Shown: positions 1-8,968 of the stretch, piece after piece | How the letters are laid out: each line of letters starts with the position of its first letter | Position numbering within the stretch: position 1 is the stretch's first letter | From: Gammaproteobacteria bacterium | GTDB lineage: Bacteria; Pseudomonadota; Gammaproteobacteria; JAKEHO01 | Direction: 5' to 3' | Length of the DNA: 64,000 bases | Assembly (NCBI GenBank): GCA_027296625.1 | Contig: JAPUIX010000107.1 | Location: 1 to 64,000, forward strand | Translations under genes and position numbers: made by a program | Notes under the pieces: model-generated | Database searches by the model: none | The model's input: only the letters and a program-made list of their open reading frames with translations | Told to the model about the DNA's origin: nothing

Positions 1-323
1 AATGCTACGCCCTGTAGGAATTCCTGACTACAAGACGCGTTAATAACACGCTTTAGGCGTCGCACCGAACCCTCGCTATGGGTCGGAAGCAGACGTTGGG
101 GCTTGTGGCTTACGCTGCGACGCCAGTTATTCGCACGGAGAGTAGCAGTCTAAGTGGGAACGCCATGAATCGACTATCATAGCCACCTTATCGTCATGCC
201 CAGCAGGCCGCGGAAATGGGCTCAAGGGAAATATACTATGGTTCGTAGCAAGCCCCGACCGTGTAGCTAACTGAGTAGCTAGAACCCAGCCGGTGATATA
301 GATATCAGTTATATCAAGCACTT
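1..323. other. Left-end non-coding stretch upstream of lolB
   Basis: No convincing gene lies here; the only longer reading frame (127-321, minus) has no recognisable domain. Two small symmetric elements are visible. TAGCTA occurs at 264-269 and again at 276-281. GATATA at 295-300 is mirrored by TATATC at 310-315, immediately before the lolB start. The second element sits where a ribosome binding site would be expected, and no clear Shine-Dalgarno sequence is seen. The stretch probably holds the lolB promoter, but no -35/-10 pair can be assigned with confidence. Confidence 0.5.
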
Positions 324-953
324 ATGCTCAGTCAACGTATTCAACCCGTGAGATGCTTTATCCTCTCAGCACTGGCTGTCTTGCTCACAGCCTGTGCTGG
401 GCTTTCTACGACCCCCTCTGGGGATACCGCGCTGCAGCGGGCCTGGCGCACCCACCAAGCCAAGCTTGCTACCCTTCAACATTGGTCATTGACGGGCCGT
501 GTCGCGATTCAAACGGAAAGCGAAGGGTGGAGCGCGACGTTGCGATGGACTCAGCACGAGGATGCGTACTCCATGCGCCTCATCTCCCCGTTTGGCCAAG
601 GGTCCTACGAGCTACAGGGAGGAGCCGATGGTGTTGTCATGCGCACCGCGGACAATCAGATCCTTGTCGCGGAGGACGCGGAGGTCCTGATGCTGCAAAG
701 CCTGGGTTGGAGTATCCCGGTAACGGGATTGCGTTATTGGGTGCGCGGGATCCCTGAACCAGGGCAACCAGTTGACAATATTGTGCTGAATGACGAGGGA
801 TACATGACGGATCTTCAGCAATCCGGATGGCGTGTCAGTGTACTGCGTTACGTTCAGGATGGTGATCTGACACTCCCTGAAAAGCTTTTCATGCACAATG
901 CCAAGTTTAAGGTGCGCTTGGTGGTGCAAAACTGGGACACGGGTGCGCTATGA
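324..953 (+). CDS. lolB: Outer membrane lipoprotein localisation factor LolB
   Basis: LolB receives lipoproteins from the periplasmic carrier LolA and inserts them into the inner leaflet of the outer membrane. The 209-residue product starts with a lipoprotein signal peptide whose lipobox LTAC places the lipidated cysteine at residue 24. The next residue is Ala, not Asp, which fits outer membrane sorting. The mature part contains the family-like stretch W-S-L-T-G-R-V-A-I followed by W-S-A-T-L-R-W. The length matches the family. It overlaps ispE by four bases (ATGA), the usual arrangement in gammaproteobacteria, so translation is probably coupled. No strong ribosome binding site precedes the ATG. 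Confidence 0.93.
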   Translation: MLSQRIQPVRCFILSALAVLLTACAGLSTTPSGDTALQRAWRTHQAKLATLQHWSLTGRVAIQTESEGWSATLRWTQHEDAYSMRLISPFGQGSYELQGGADGVVMRTADNQILVAEDAEVLMLQSLGWSIPVTGLRYWVRGIPEPGQPVDNIVLNDEGYMTDLQQSGWRVSVLRYVQDGDLTLPEKLFMHNAKFKVRLVVQNWDTGAL

Positions 954-1795
954 CGAGCAACGTTTGGCTGGCACCCGCTAAACTTAATCTCTTTCTACAC
1001 GTCATCGGCCAGCGAGCGGATGGGTATCATGTCTTGCAGACGGTTTTTCAATTCCTTGGGCGCTCGGACAGGATTCGTTTTACCGTGCGTCGCGACAGAG
1101 TTGTGCGGCGGACGAGCGACGTCAATGGCGTGGAGCCCAAGGATGACTTGGTAGTGCGTGCGGCCCGAAGCCTGCAGAGCGCAACAGGCACCTCACTCGG
1201 GGCGGATATTGACCTGGAGAAACGCTTGCCGGTGGGAGCGGGTCTCGGGGGAGGCAGTTCGGACGCCGCGACTACGTTGGTCGCACTAAATCAGCTTTGG
1301 GCGCTTGACCTATCGAGGCAGACGCTCGCTGAGATTGGTCTTTCGTTGGGTGCTGATGTGCCGGTGTTTATTTATGGCCGCTCGGCGTGGGCGGAGGGCG
1401 TCGGTGAGGAGTTGACTCCCCTGACACTCGACGAGCCCTGGTTTCTCGTCATCCAGCCACCCTGCACCGTTTCCACAGCCGAGGTGTTCAACGCACCGGA
1501 TTTGACACGCAATACGCCTCCGATCAAAATACGCGCCTTCCTTGCGGGCGGTGGGCGCAATGATTGCGAAGCAGTGGTGCGAGCCCGCTACCCGGAGGTA
1601 GCAGAGGTCCTAGATTGGCTAGCGAACCGGGTCGAAGCACGTATGACCGGGACAGGTGGCTGCGTGTTTGCAAAATTCGACTCCGAGCGAATGGCTAGAG
1701 ACATACTCATTGAAGTGCCGAACCGCTGGAAGGGCTTTGTGGCCAAAGGGATGAACCGTTCCCCCTTGCTCGATCGCGTGGATAACGAGGCCTAA
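950..1795 (+). CDS. ispE: 4-diphosphocytidyl-2-C-methyl-D-erythritol kinase
   Basis: IspE phosphorylates CDP-methylerythritol with ATP in the methylerythritol phosphate pathway that makes isopentenyl diphosphate. The 281-residue protein has the GHMP kinase layout: APAKLNLFL at residues 8-16 with the substrate-binding lysine, the glycine-rich ATP loop PVGAGLGGGSSDAA at about 94-107, and GADVPVF with the catalytic aspartate near residue 140. Its start overlaps the lolB stop. tRNA-Gln and prs follow on the same strand, a widely conserved gammaproteobacterial order. Confidence 0.96.
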   Translation: MTSNVWLAPAKLNLFLHVIGQRADGYHVLQTVFQFLGRSDRIRFTVRRDRVVRRTSDVNGVEPKDDLVVRAARSLQSATGTSLGADIDLEKRLPVGAGLGGGSSDAATTLVALNQLWALDLSRQTLAEIGLSLGADVPVFIYGRSAWAEGVGEELTPLTLDEPWFLVIQPPCTVSTAEVFNAPDLTRNTPPIKIRAFLAGGGRNDCEAVVRARYPEVAEVLDWLANRVEARMTGTGGCVFAKFDSERMARDILIEVPNRWKGFVAKGMNRSPLLDRVDNEA

Positions 1796-1839
1796 CTAGC
1801 CGGGTCAGTAGGTGCTGATATCGATATGACAGTTCGCAC

Positions 1840-1914
1840 TGGGGTGTCGCCAAGTGGTAAGGCACGGGGTTTTGATCCCCGCATTCCCAGGTTCGAATCC
1901 TGGCACCCCAGCCA
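1840..1914 (+). tRNA. glnU: tRNA-Gln (anticodon UUG)
   Basis: A cloverleaf can be read by eye. Acceptor strands TGGGGTG and CACCCCA pair at the ends. The anticodon stem CGGGG/CCCCG encloses the loop TTTTGAT with anticodon TTG. The T-arm contains GTTCGAATC. Discriminator G is followed by an encoded CCA at 1912-1914. Length is 75 nt. A tRNA-Gln between ispE and prs is the usual gammaproteobacterial arrangement. The gene symbol is by analogy only. Confidence 0.96.
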
Positions 1915-1943
1915 GTTCCTAATGGCGGGAGATTGAGGGCAGC

Positions 1944-2897
1944 ATGTCACTCGCAACAATGATGATCTTTACCGGCAACGCCAACCCGCGGTTGGCGGAA
2001 GCGATAGCCGGACATCTCAAAATCCCCTTAGGCAAGATCAACGTGGGGCGCTTTAGCGACGGTGAGGTGATGGTCGAGATCATGGACAACGTCCGGGCCC
2101 GCGATGTCTTCATCGTGCAGCCGATATGCCCGCCGACCAACGACAATCTGATGGAGCTACTGGTAATTACGGATGCGATTCGTCGGGCCTCGGCGGCACA
2201 AATCACGGCTGTAATACCGTATATGGGCTATGCGCGTCAGGACCGCCGGCCTCGCTCGGCACGGGTGCCCATCAGCGCAAAGGTCGTGGCTAACATGATC
2301 GCGAGTGTTGGAATAGACCGGGTATTAACGGTTGACCTCCATGCCGACCAAATCCAGGGTTTCTTTGATATGCCGCTTGACAATGTCTATGCATCGCCGG
2401 TTCTGCTCGGGGACATTTGGACACACAAGGATTCGGACCTCGTGGTGGTCTCACCTGATATTGGGGGCGTGGCACGGGCAAGGGCGTCGGCCAAGCGTCT
2501 CGACGATACGGAACTTGCAATCATCGACAAGCGCAGGCCCAACCCGAATGAAGCCCAGGTGATGCACATCATCGGTGACGTGAATAGTCGCACCTGTATC
2601 ATCATTGATGATGTCGTTGATACAGCTGGAACACTTTGCAAAGCGGCAAGCGCATTGAAAAACAATGGGGCAAAGAATGTGGTGGCGTACTGTACGCATC
2701 CGGTGCTCTCAGGGAATGCAGTTCAGAATATCGAATCGTCAGAGTTGGACGAGGTGGTGGTTACCGATACCATTCCGTTACGTGAAGACGCCGCCAATTC
2801 CAAGCGGATTCGCCAGCTCAGCGTGGCAGGGATGATGGCGGAGAGTGTGCGCCGCATCAGTGAAGGCGAATCGCTGAGCTCGATGTTTATAGACTGA
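1944..2897 (+). CDS. prs: Ribose-phosphate pyrophosphokinase (PRPP synthetase)
   Basis: Prs converts ribose 5-phosphate and ATP to PRPP, the precursor of purines, pyrimidines, histidine, tryptophan and NAD. The 317-residue length is standard for class I enzymes. Visible motifs are RFSDGEV at 36-42, [10 protein letters not shown] at 93-102, the cation-binding [11 protein letters not shown] at 131-141, and the PRPP loop [10 protein letters not shown] at 221-230. It lies between tRNA-Gln and rplY. The trp genes at 9-13 kb (trpD uses PRPP) are a functional consumer but not part of its operon. Confidence 0.97.
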   Translation: MSLATMMIFTGNANPRLAEAIAGHLKIPLGKINVGRFSDGEVMVEIMDNVRARDVFIVQPICPPTNDNLMELLVITDAIRRASAAQITAVIPYMGYARQDRRPRSARVPISAKVVANMIASVGIDRVLTVDLHADQIQGFFDMPLDNVYASPVLLGDIWTHKDSDLVVVSPDIGGVARARASAKRLDDTELAIIDKRRPNPNEAQVMHIIGDVNSRTCIIIDDVVDTAGTLCKAASALKNNGAKNVVAYCTHPVLSGNAVQNIESSELDEVVVTDTIPLREDAANSKRIRQLSVAGMMAESVRRISEGESLSSMFID

Positions 2898-2983
2898 TTC
2901 AGTTGACTCCAAGCCTGGTCGCGGGATTGGAGTCGATGGTCGCCGCCGAAAAGCGGCTTTGGCACCAGAAGAGGAGTGCGATA

Positions 2984-3685
2984 ATGAGCCAATTTGAACT
3001 CAATGCAGAGTTGCGAGAAATCGTAGGGAAAGGTGCGAGCCGCCGGCTACGTCGCGCCGGCAGGATCCCGGCGATAATTTACGGTGCGAGCGATGAACCC
3101 ATTCCGGTCGCTCTTTATCATGATCAGATTACCCAACAGCTTGCGCACGAAGCATTTTACTCGAGCATCATGACGCTCAAGATCGGGGATCGGGTTGAAC
3201 AGGTTGTCCTCAAGGATCTACAGCGTCATCCAAGTAAGCCTCAAATCCTACACATGGATCTGCAGCGCGTTCAGATGGACGAAAAATTGACGATGCGTGT
3301 ACCGTTGCATTTTGTCAATGAAAGCACCTCCCCCGGCGTTAAGGAGGAACGCGGGATTGTTACGCATCTAATGACGGATCTTGAAGTGATGTGTTTGCCA
3401 AAGGATCTGCCCGAGTATATGGATGTCGACTGCGGAGCGCTGCGCGTCGGCGATACAGTCACGCTTGGCGACATCAAAATCCCGGATGGTGTGGAGATTA
3501 TGGCGCTTTCCAAAGAGGGTGGGCACTCTCGACCTGTGGTGGCGGTCCAGCCGCCGCAAGTGATCGAGATAGAGGAAGAGGTGGCAGAAGAAGCGGAGGT
3601 CGCTGCCGCGGAGGAGGAAGCGGCTGTCGGTGAAGAGGCTAAGGAGCCCAAAGCTGCTGAGGAGCCAGAAGAGAAGCAGGAATAG
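2984..3685 (+). CDS. rplY: 50S ribosomal protein L25/general stress protein Ctc
   Basis: L25 binds 5S rRNA in the large ribosomal subunit. The ATG at 2984 is chosen because GAGGAG lies 7-8 bases upstream and the protein then begins with the family start M-S-x-F-E-L; an in-frame start at 2903 would add 27 unrelated residues. The 233-residue product is the long two-domain (Ctc/TL5) form: an N-terminal L25 domain to about residue 95, a C-terminal beta domain to about 195, and a tail very rich in Glu and Ala. It precedes pth, as in many gammaproteobacteria. Confidence 0.94.
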   Translation: MSQFELNAELREIVGKGASRRLRRAGRIPAIIYGASDEPIPVALYHDQITQQLAHEAFYSSIMTLKIGDRVEQVVLKDLQRHPSKPQILHMDLQRVQMDEKLTMRVPLHFVNESTSPGVKEERGIVTHLMTDLEVMCLPKDLPEYMDVDCGALRVGDTVTLGDIKIPDGVEIMALSKEGGHSRPVVAVQPPQVIEIEEEVAEEAEVAAAEEEAAVGEEAKEPKAAEEPEEKQE

Positions 3686-3700
3686 CACTGACCCAGAGCG

Positions 3701-4315
3701 TTGCTTTTGCCTTCACGGATTGATTTGATCGTGGGCTTGGGTAATCCTGGCCGTGAATACGCTGACACGCGGCACAATGCCGGGTTTTGGTTTGTTGATC
3801 AGCTCGCCCGTCAGCATGGCCTCGAGTTCCACACGGAAGCGAAGTTTTACGGCAGCGTGTGCCGCATCAGTGAAGACGACCACGATTGCTGGCTGTTAAA
3901 GCCCAATACGTTTATGAACGAGAGCGGACGGTCCGTCGCTGCACTCGCCCACTTTTATCGTATCCCGGCCGAACGTATCTTGATTGCCCATGATGAGATT
4001 GATCTGCCCCCGGGTTATGTGCGCCTCAAGGAACAGGGTGGGCACGGCGGTCACAATGGATTGAGGGATGTCATTAAGCACTTGAGTGAGGATGCATTCG
4101 TGAGGCTGCGGGTTGGCGTAGGGCACCCTGGTGATCGTGACTTGGTCACGCCCTATGTCCTTGGGCGTGCAACACAGGCCGAGCGCGACGCAATTCAGAC
4201 CGCAATAGATGATGCAATGGAAGTAATGCCGATGGTAATTGAAGGGGACCTGCAGCAAGCGATGAACACGCTGCACGCACAACCACCAGATGCACCCGCC
4301 GAGGATGTGGACTAA
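3701..4315 (+). CDS. pth: Peptidyl-tRNA hydrolase
   Basis: Pth cleaves peptidyl-tRNAs released from stalled ribosomes and recycles tRNA. The 204-residue protein has the conserved GLGNPG at 12-17, the catalytic histidine in TRHNAGFW (His25), and HDEIDLPPG, the loop with the conserved aspartate. The reading frame has no ATG before the GLGNPG motif; the likely start is TTG at 3701, or a second TTG at 3707. A TTG start suggests modest translation. It lies 15 bases after rplY, so the two are probably co-transcribed. Confidence 0.94.
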   Translation: MLLPSRIDLIVGLGNPGREYADTRHNAGFWFVDQLARQHGLEFHTEAKFYGSVCRISEDDHDCWLLKPNTFMNESGRSVAALAHFYRIPAERILIAHDEIDLPPGYVRLKEQGGHGGHNGLRDVIKHLSEDAFVRLRVGVGHPGDRDLVTPYVLGRATQAERDAIQTAIDDAMEVMPMVIEGDLQQAMNTLHAQPPDAPAEDVD

Positions 4316-4405
4316 CGTAGTAAAGGACACAAGCCGGCAGACTTTCTGTTGGTTCGGGAGCACGCCGAGCAACCATCAAAGCATTGATAAACTAAAGGCC
4401 GACTC

Positions 4406-5497
4406 ATGGGATTCAAATGCGGGATCATCGGTCTCCCGAATGCCGGTAAATCAACCCTCTTTAATGCCCTAACCGGCGCCGCAGTGGCGGCGGAAAACTA
4501 TCCATTTTGTACGATTGACCCACATGTTGGTGTTGTGGAGGTGCCGGACGGGCGGCTACAGCAGATCGCCGCGCTTATTAAGCCTCCGCGTGTGGTGCCT
4601 GCGCATATGGAGTTTGTTGATGTCGCCGGGCTTGTCGCGGGCGCCTCAAAAGGTGAGGGACTGGGTAACCGATTTCTTGCGCACGTTCGCGAAACTCAAG
4701 CAATTGCCCACGTCGTACGTTGTTTCGAGGATCCAAACGTTGTACACGTGCGTGGCGTGGTGCAACCAGTTTCTGACATCGACGTCGTGAATACGGAGCT
4801 TTGCTTGGCGGATCTGGAAACAGTCGAAAATGCACTTGTCAGGGAATCGAAGAAGATCAAGACGGGAAATAACAAAGCGCTACCGGTGCATGCGATCCTT
4901 GGGAAGGCACGGGATCACCTCGATGGTGGCTTGCCCGTTCGAACCATGGTGCTTGCGCATAAGGAACAACTTGTACTAGATGAGCTGCATCTTCTCACGT
5001 TAAAGCCGACCCTTTACATTGCCAACGTGGATGAGCACGGATTGTGCAATGACCCCGGGCTTTCTGAGCTACGTGAGTTAGCTGAAAGGGAAGGCGCGGT
5101 TGTTGTGCCCCTCTGTGCCGCGTTTGAGGCGGCGTTGAGTGGACTATCAGATGAGGAAAAGGAAGCGTTTTTGGCTGAGCTCAGCATCGATGAACCTGGA
5201 CTGAATCGCGTCATTCATGCAGGCTATTCCTTGTTAGGTCTGCAGACCTTTTTCTCCGCGCAACCAAATGAAGGACGTGCCTGGACCATTAAAGCGGGCG
5301 CTACTGCACTAGATGCCGCGGGGATGATCCATAGTGATTTCAAGCGTGGCTTTATTCGCGCAGAAGTCATTTCATTCGAAGATTTCATCGCCTGCGAGGG
5401 CGAACAGGGCGCAAAGGAAGCGGGGAAATTACGACTCGAAGGTAAGGACTACGTTGTTCAGGATGGCGATGTGATCTTTTTCCGGTTTAACGTGTAG
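4406..5497 (+). CDS. ychF: Redox-regulated ribosome-binding ATPase YchF
   Basis: YchF is an Obg-family P-loop protein that prefers ATP, binds ribosomes and is linked to oxidative stress responses. The 363-residue product has GLPNAGKST at residues 9-17, FVDVAGLV as the G3 region, and NVDE in place of the NKxD guanine-specificity motif, the known reason for ATP preference. A C-terminal TGS domain covers about residues 280-363. It follows pth on the same strand, as in other gammaproteobacteria. Confidence 0.96.
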   Translation: MGFKCGIIGLPNAGKSTLFNALTGAAVAAENYPFCTIDPHVGVVEVPDGRLQQIAALIKPPRVVPAHMEFVDVAGLVAGASKGEGLGNRFLAHVRETQAIAHVVRCFEDPNVVHVRGVVQPVSDIDVVNTELCLADLETVENALVRESKKIKTGNNKALPVHAILGKARDHLDGGLPVRTMVLAHKEQLVLDELHLLTLKPTLYIANVDEHGLCNDPGLSELRELAEREGAVVVPLCAAFEAALSGLSDEEKEAFLAELSIDEPGLNRVIHAGYSLLGLQTFFSAQPNEGRAWTIKAGATALDAAGMIHSDFKRGFIRAEVISFEDFIACEGEQGAKEAGKLRLEGKDYVVQDGDVIFFRFNV

Positions 5498-5531
5498 TCT
5501 GTTTAAAGAAAACGTCAGGGATCAGTGAAAT

Positions 5532-5549
5532 GGCCAAGTGAATTTGGCC
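5532..5549 (+). terminator. Short inverted repeat after ychF
   Basis: GGCCAA at 5532-5537 pairs with TTGGCC at 5544-5549 around a six-base loop. No T-run follows, so it is at best a weak or Rho-assisted terminator, or simply an inverted repeat. Confidence 0.3.
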
Positions 5550-5615
5550 GGATTGCTGGCTTAAAGTACATAGCGAATTTGGTTAAGGTATAGGGGATTG
5601 GCGAGTGTGTCATCG

Positions 5616-6071
5616 ATGACGGAAGGGTCTAAGAGCTATTTGTTCGTTTATGGAACGCTCAGAAAAGTGCTCGAACACCCATTGCACGAGGTCCTTACGA
5701 TCTACGGGGAATTCGTGGGCGATGCTATTATGCCAGGTCGTCTCTATGACGCAGGGGATTATCCTGCGGCTGTTCCCGCACCTGATGGCACCGAGGTCAT
5801 ACATGGGGAGCTCTATTATCTGCGAGAACCGCAACGTATTTTGGACAAACTGGATCGGTACGAAGGATGCATTGCGCCTGAGGCTCGGCGAGCTGAATAT
5901 CGTAGAGAATACTTTGATGTGCGCCTCTATACGGGCGATCGTGTGAAGGCTTGGGTCTATCTATATAATTTACCGACCGAACAACTTACCCAAATCCCCT
6001 CAGGCGATTATCTGCAGTGGTTAGACAAAGGGAACGGGCGAAAACGCAAAGCCTCGATGGAATCTGACTAG
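5616..6071 (+). CDS. Gamma-glutamylcyclotransferase-like family protein (YtfP/AIG2 type)
   Basis: The protein belongs to the GGCT-like fold. It has the family opening F-V-Y-G-T-L-R, the central GRLYDAGDYPA, GELYYL and the LDRYEGC segment whose glutamate is the catalytic residue in characterised members. Activity on a gamma-glutamyl amine or peptide is inferred from the family and not proven. The ATG at 5616 gives 151 residues; in-frame GTG (5607) and TTG (5598) are alternatives, and the GTG has a better spaced AGGGG. It is followed 20 bases later by the class II aldolase gene. Confidence 0.82.
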   Translation: MTEGSKSYLFVYGTLRKVLEHPLHEVLTIYGEFVGDAIMPGRLYDAGDYPAAVPAPDGTEVIHGELYYLREPQRILDKLDRYEGCIAPEARRAEYRREYFDVRLYTGDRVKAWVYLYNLPTEQLTQIPSGDYLQWLDKGNGRKRKASMESD

Positions 6072-6090
6072 CTGGCTAGCACGGGCCAAC

Positions 6091-6735
6091 ATGAAACACC
6101 ACAAACTTCGCGTGGAGATCATCGGGTTTGCCCGGGCAATGAATCAGTGCGGGTTGAATCAAGGGACATCAGGAAACGTAAGCGCCCGCATTCAGGGTGG
6201 CTTTCTAATCACACCAACGGGGATTAGCTACGAGGTCATTGAAGCTAAGGACATTGTGGAGGTGGAGATCGATGGCCATGGCCCCCCCGGACAGCTTAAA
6301 CCGTCAAGTGAATGGTATTTCCACCGCGCAATTCTGGTTGCCCGTGATGATGCCAATGCTGTCATTCATGTGCATTCTCCTTATGCTACGGCTCTTGCCT
6401 GTACTGGCAGAGGCATTCCGGCGTTTCACTATATGGTGGCATTTGCTGGGGGCAACTCGATACGGTGTGCACCGTATGCGACCTTCGGAACGGAGGCGCT
6501 TTCTGTGAACGTGGTCCAGGCATTGAAGGGGTGTCAGGCTTGTTTACTCGCCAACCATGGCATGGTGGCTATTGGACCTAATCTGGAAACGGCTTACCGT
6601 TTAGCCAGGGAGATTGAGTATCTAGCCAAGCAATACTGTATTGCTTTGCAAATCGGCGGAGTGACCCTGCTTGATGAAGATGAAATGCAAAGGGTGCTTG
6701 AGAAGTTCCGGGATTACGGTAAGCAAGATGTCTGA
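6091..6735 (+). CDS. Class II aldolase/adducin family protein
   Basis: This is a zinc-dependent class II aldolase-fold protein of 214 residues, close in layout to L-fuculose-phosphate aldolase. Visible residues are the phosphate-binding GTSGNVS (25-31), TPTG (41-44), SSEW (72-75) with catalytic-type Glu74, and the three zinc histidines His93, His95 (in HVHS) and His156 (in ANHG). Substrate cannot be told from sequence; methylthioribulose-phosphate dehydratases and sugar-phosphate aldolases share these motifs. No sugar kinase or isomerase lies nearby to guide the choice. It probably shares a transcript with the preceding cyclotransferase-like gene. Confidence 0.85.
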   Translation: MKHHKLRVEIIGFARAMNQCGLNQGTSGNVSARIQGGFLITPTGISYEVIEAKDIVEVEIDGHGPPGQLKPSSEWYFHRAILVARDDANAVIHVHSPYATALACTGRGIPAFHYMVAFAGGNSIRCAPYATFGTEALSVNVVQALKGCQACLLANHGMVAIGPNLETAYRLAREIEYLAKQYCIALQIGGVTLLDEDEMQRVLEKFRDYGKQDV

Positions 6736-6883
6736 ACATTCCCGGCGATGTATACGGATTCCACAAAAGATCTTTGTTTTCTCCCATATGGGTGCACGTG
6801 GCGCAATGGGACGTCAGACGGTAAACTGAATGCATTCACGCCATGGGGAGAAATCATACGGCGTTACGTGGAGGTAGGACCAG

Positions 6884-7291
6884 ATGAACATGAAGCGATT
6901 CTTAATTGCCTGTGTGGTGGTTTTTATTTTTATATTTGCCTATGAGTGGCTATTCCATGGTGTCTTGCTCCGTGACCTGTACGCAGAGACACCAACACTT
7001 TGGCGTGGACAGGCAAACATGCAAGGATACCTTCATTGGTTGCATATCGGCCAACTTTGGTTTGCTGTGCTATTTTGTTTGATTTTCGTTAAGGGTTATG
7101 AGAATAAAGGGTTAGGTGAGGGGATCCGGTATGGGCTATTGATTGGATTATTGTTCATTGGTCCAAATCTCATTATCTATGCTGTGCAACCGCTACCAGC
7201 AATACTCGTTGTCGCTTGGTCAATCGGTGGCCTCATCGAGATGATCATTGCGGGTCTCATTGCTGCCGCGCTGTATCGTCCAGCGATCTGA
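6884..7291 (+). CDS. Small four-helix membrane protein of unknown function
   Basis: I do not recognise a named family with confidence. The 135-residue product has four hydrophobic segments at about 5-22, 52-70, 82-100 and 108-130, with little outside them. The N-terminal motif Y-E-W-L-F-H-G between helices 1 and 2 is a distinctive polar element. GGAGGT lies 10-14 bases before the ATG, so translation looks efficient. It precedes the YajG-like lipoprotein gene by about 70 bases on the same strand. Confidence 0.7.
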   Translation: MNMKRFLIACVVVFIFIFAYEWLFHGVLLRDLYAETPTLWRGQANMQGYLHWLHIGQLWFAVLFCLIFVKGYENKGLGEGIRYGLLIGLLFIGPNLIIYAVQPLPAILVVAWSIGGLIEMIIAGLIAAALYRPAI

Positions 7292-7358
7292 TGACGGGTT
7301 GCAGGATGGAGATGGCCTGACCAGACGTCGATACGACATCGTTCGGTTCGGAGGCTTT

Positions 7359-7940
7359 ATGCGAATTTCTTGCTACATGATCTTTGTATGCGTGCTTGCG
7401 ACATTGCCGGGGTGTGCCCTGAGCCCGCAGACAATCACCATCGACCCGGTCCTACAGGTGGAACGGGCTCAGGCTATTGGCCAGGGGAGAACTCTTGCAC
7501 TGGAGGTGGTGGATAGCAGGCCAAGCCCTATTATTGGCAAGCGCGGCGGGGTGTACCCCGAGACGTCATCCATCAGCACGACGGGTGACATTACGCCAAA
7601 TATATGGCGGGCTGTCAGTGCCGTGCTCAGTGATTATCAGTTTTCTGTGGTCGAAGGGGATGCTGACGGGTCACTGAAGATGAAAGTGGTGATTGAGTCG
7701 ATTGATTATGTGGCATCCGGTGGATCTCGCGTAACCGGGGTGACAACGAGTGCAGTCGTTGGAGTTGTATGCGTCAATGGGACACGGGAATTCACAGGCC
7801 GCTACAGAGGCAACACCTCAAGAGATATTTTCATTACACCCGACACAGAGGACAATCAAAAACTCATCAATGAGACCCTTGCTAAGGTGTTGGATCGCGT
7901 GGTCTCCGATGAAAAACTCTTGGAGTTTATTTCCCAATAA
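7359..7940 (+). CDS. yajG: YajG-family lipoprotein
   Basis: The product is a predicted lipoprotein of 193 residues with signal peptide and lipobox LPGC (Cys19). The mature region resembles the YajG family, including L-E-V-V-D-S-R and I-I-G-K-R-G-G, followed by an S/T-rich and basic/acidic C-terminal half. The function of YajG is not known. The ATG at 7359 is chosen because GGAGG lies a few bases upstream and the signal peptide then begins at once; the open frame runs back to 7248 but the extra residues are not signal-like. Confidence 0.8.
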   Translation: MRISCYMIFVCVLATLPGCALSPQTITIDPVLQVERAQAIGQGRTLALEVVDSRPSPIIGKRGGVYPETSSISTTGDITPNIWRAVSAVLSDYQFSVVEGDADGSLKMKVVIESIDYVASGGSRVTGVTTSAVVGVVCVNGTREFTGRYRGNTSRDIFITPDTEDNQKLINETLAKVLDRVVSDEKLLEFISQ

Positions 7941-8059
7941 GGTCAGTGCATCGTAAGCATTTGGAATCAGTTAAACTCAGAGTCTCACGTTGTTTCTGAG
8001 TAGGAAGCGCTGCGTTTTCCGGGCGGCTAAAATTTTGAACTGCGTCTAACGGTTGTGCC

Positions 8060-8953
8060 CTAGTCAGAATCGTGAGCTCTATAGGCGACGATCTTATCAT
8101 TCAGCATCATGGGGATTATGATGAGATCGCGCTCTCCAATATACTCGTGATCGGCTGCTCCTTTTGCCAGTGTAAGCAATACTTCTGCTTCTCCTGTGGG
8201 TTTGATGTGATAGAGCTTGCCAGCCACCCAATCGGTGACGTAATAGTCGCCATCCCTATCTGATTCGACGCCGTCGAGATTGCCAACAGGCATGCCGTTC
8301 CCGAGGCTGCTTATAGACTTGTCTTTATAAGCCACGACTTTGAGGTGCCCTGGGACCTTTGTATCGAAACCTTGTGTTCGAACTCCCCACGCAGCAACGA
8401 CGAGTCGATCCTGTTCGGCATGTAACCCGTTTGGAGACTCTAATTGGGGACTAATGAGCCAAACCTCAAAGGTGTTATCGCTTAACCGGTAGATAGTATC
8501 GGTCATCATGTCAGAGACATAGACATTGCCATGGTGATCCACCGTGACGTCGTTAAGGAACACAGCATCCGACGCCTCATAGCGGTTTATGATCTTGGCC
8601 TTAGCGATATCGATTTCCACGAGGGCGTCGACGTCGGACACATAGAGGGTGTCTTCGTGCAGCGCAAGCCCTTTTGGTGCATTGAGCGAGGTTACCCATT
8701 CAAGTTCAATGATTTCACCATCCATGGCGACCTTGGAAAGATATCCTTGGCCGTTTTTCTCGTCTGCTGGACCATTAACGTTGGAGACGTAGAGAATATC
8801 GCGTTTGCGATCGTGGATGACAGATTCAGGCTGCTTGAATACCGCAGGGGTTTCCCAGATCAGAACCAGATCCTCGCCATGTGCCGAAATATTGAGTGGC
8901 AGTATCAAGCCTAGCAGGCAAGTGAAGCAGGTAAGCGCGATTCGTTTTGCCAT
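8060..8953 (-). CDS. Exported SMP-30/gluconolactonase-like beta-propeller protein
   Basis: The 297-residue product has an N-terminal signal peptide ending near Ala24 and repeated propeller blades with L-Y-V-S-D/N motifs (for example DILYVSNVNG, TLYVSDVDA, NVYVSDMMTD, YYVTDWVAG). This fits the SMP-30/LRE-like six-bladed propeller group. Acidic and Asn residues at the loop positions (SNVNG, LNDVT, SPNG, NLDGVESD) resemble the metal site of that fold. It could be a lactonase or a binding protein. It starts 15 bases after trpC on the same strand, so it is likely the last gene of the trp transcript. Confidence 0.78.
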   Translation of the reverse strand: MAKRIALTCFTCLLGLILPLNISAHGEDLVLIWETPAVFKQPESVIHDRKRDILYVSNVNGPADEKNGQGYLSKVAMDGEIIELEWVTSLNAPKGLALHEDTLYVSDVDALVEIDIAKAKIINRYEASDAVFLNDVTVDHHGNVYVSDMMTDTIYRLSDNTFEVWLISPQLESPNGLHAEQDRLVVAAWGVRTQGFDTKVPGHLKVVAYKDKSISSLGNGMPVGNLDGVESDRDGDYYVTDWVAGKLYHIKPTGEAEVLLTLAKGAADHEYIGERDLIIIPMMLNDKIVAYRAHDSD

Positions 8954-8968
8954 CGTTGTCTCCTGTTT

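Noticed and set aside
3271-3777. Long antisense frame over rplY and the start of pth
   Set aside because: It mirrors the Glu/Ala-rich rplY tail as Ser/Ala/Thr repeats, has no domain, and overlaps two well supported genes.
7975-8001. ACTCAGA/TCTGAGT as a terminator between yajG and the propeller gene
   Set aside because: The 13-base loop and lack of a T-run on either strand make a terminator call unsafe.
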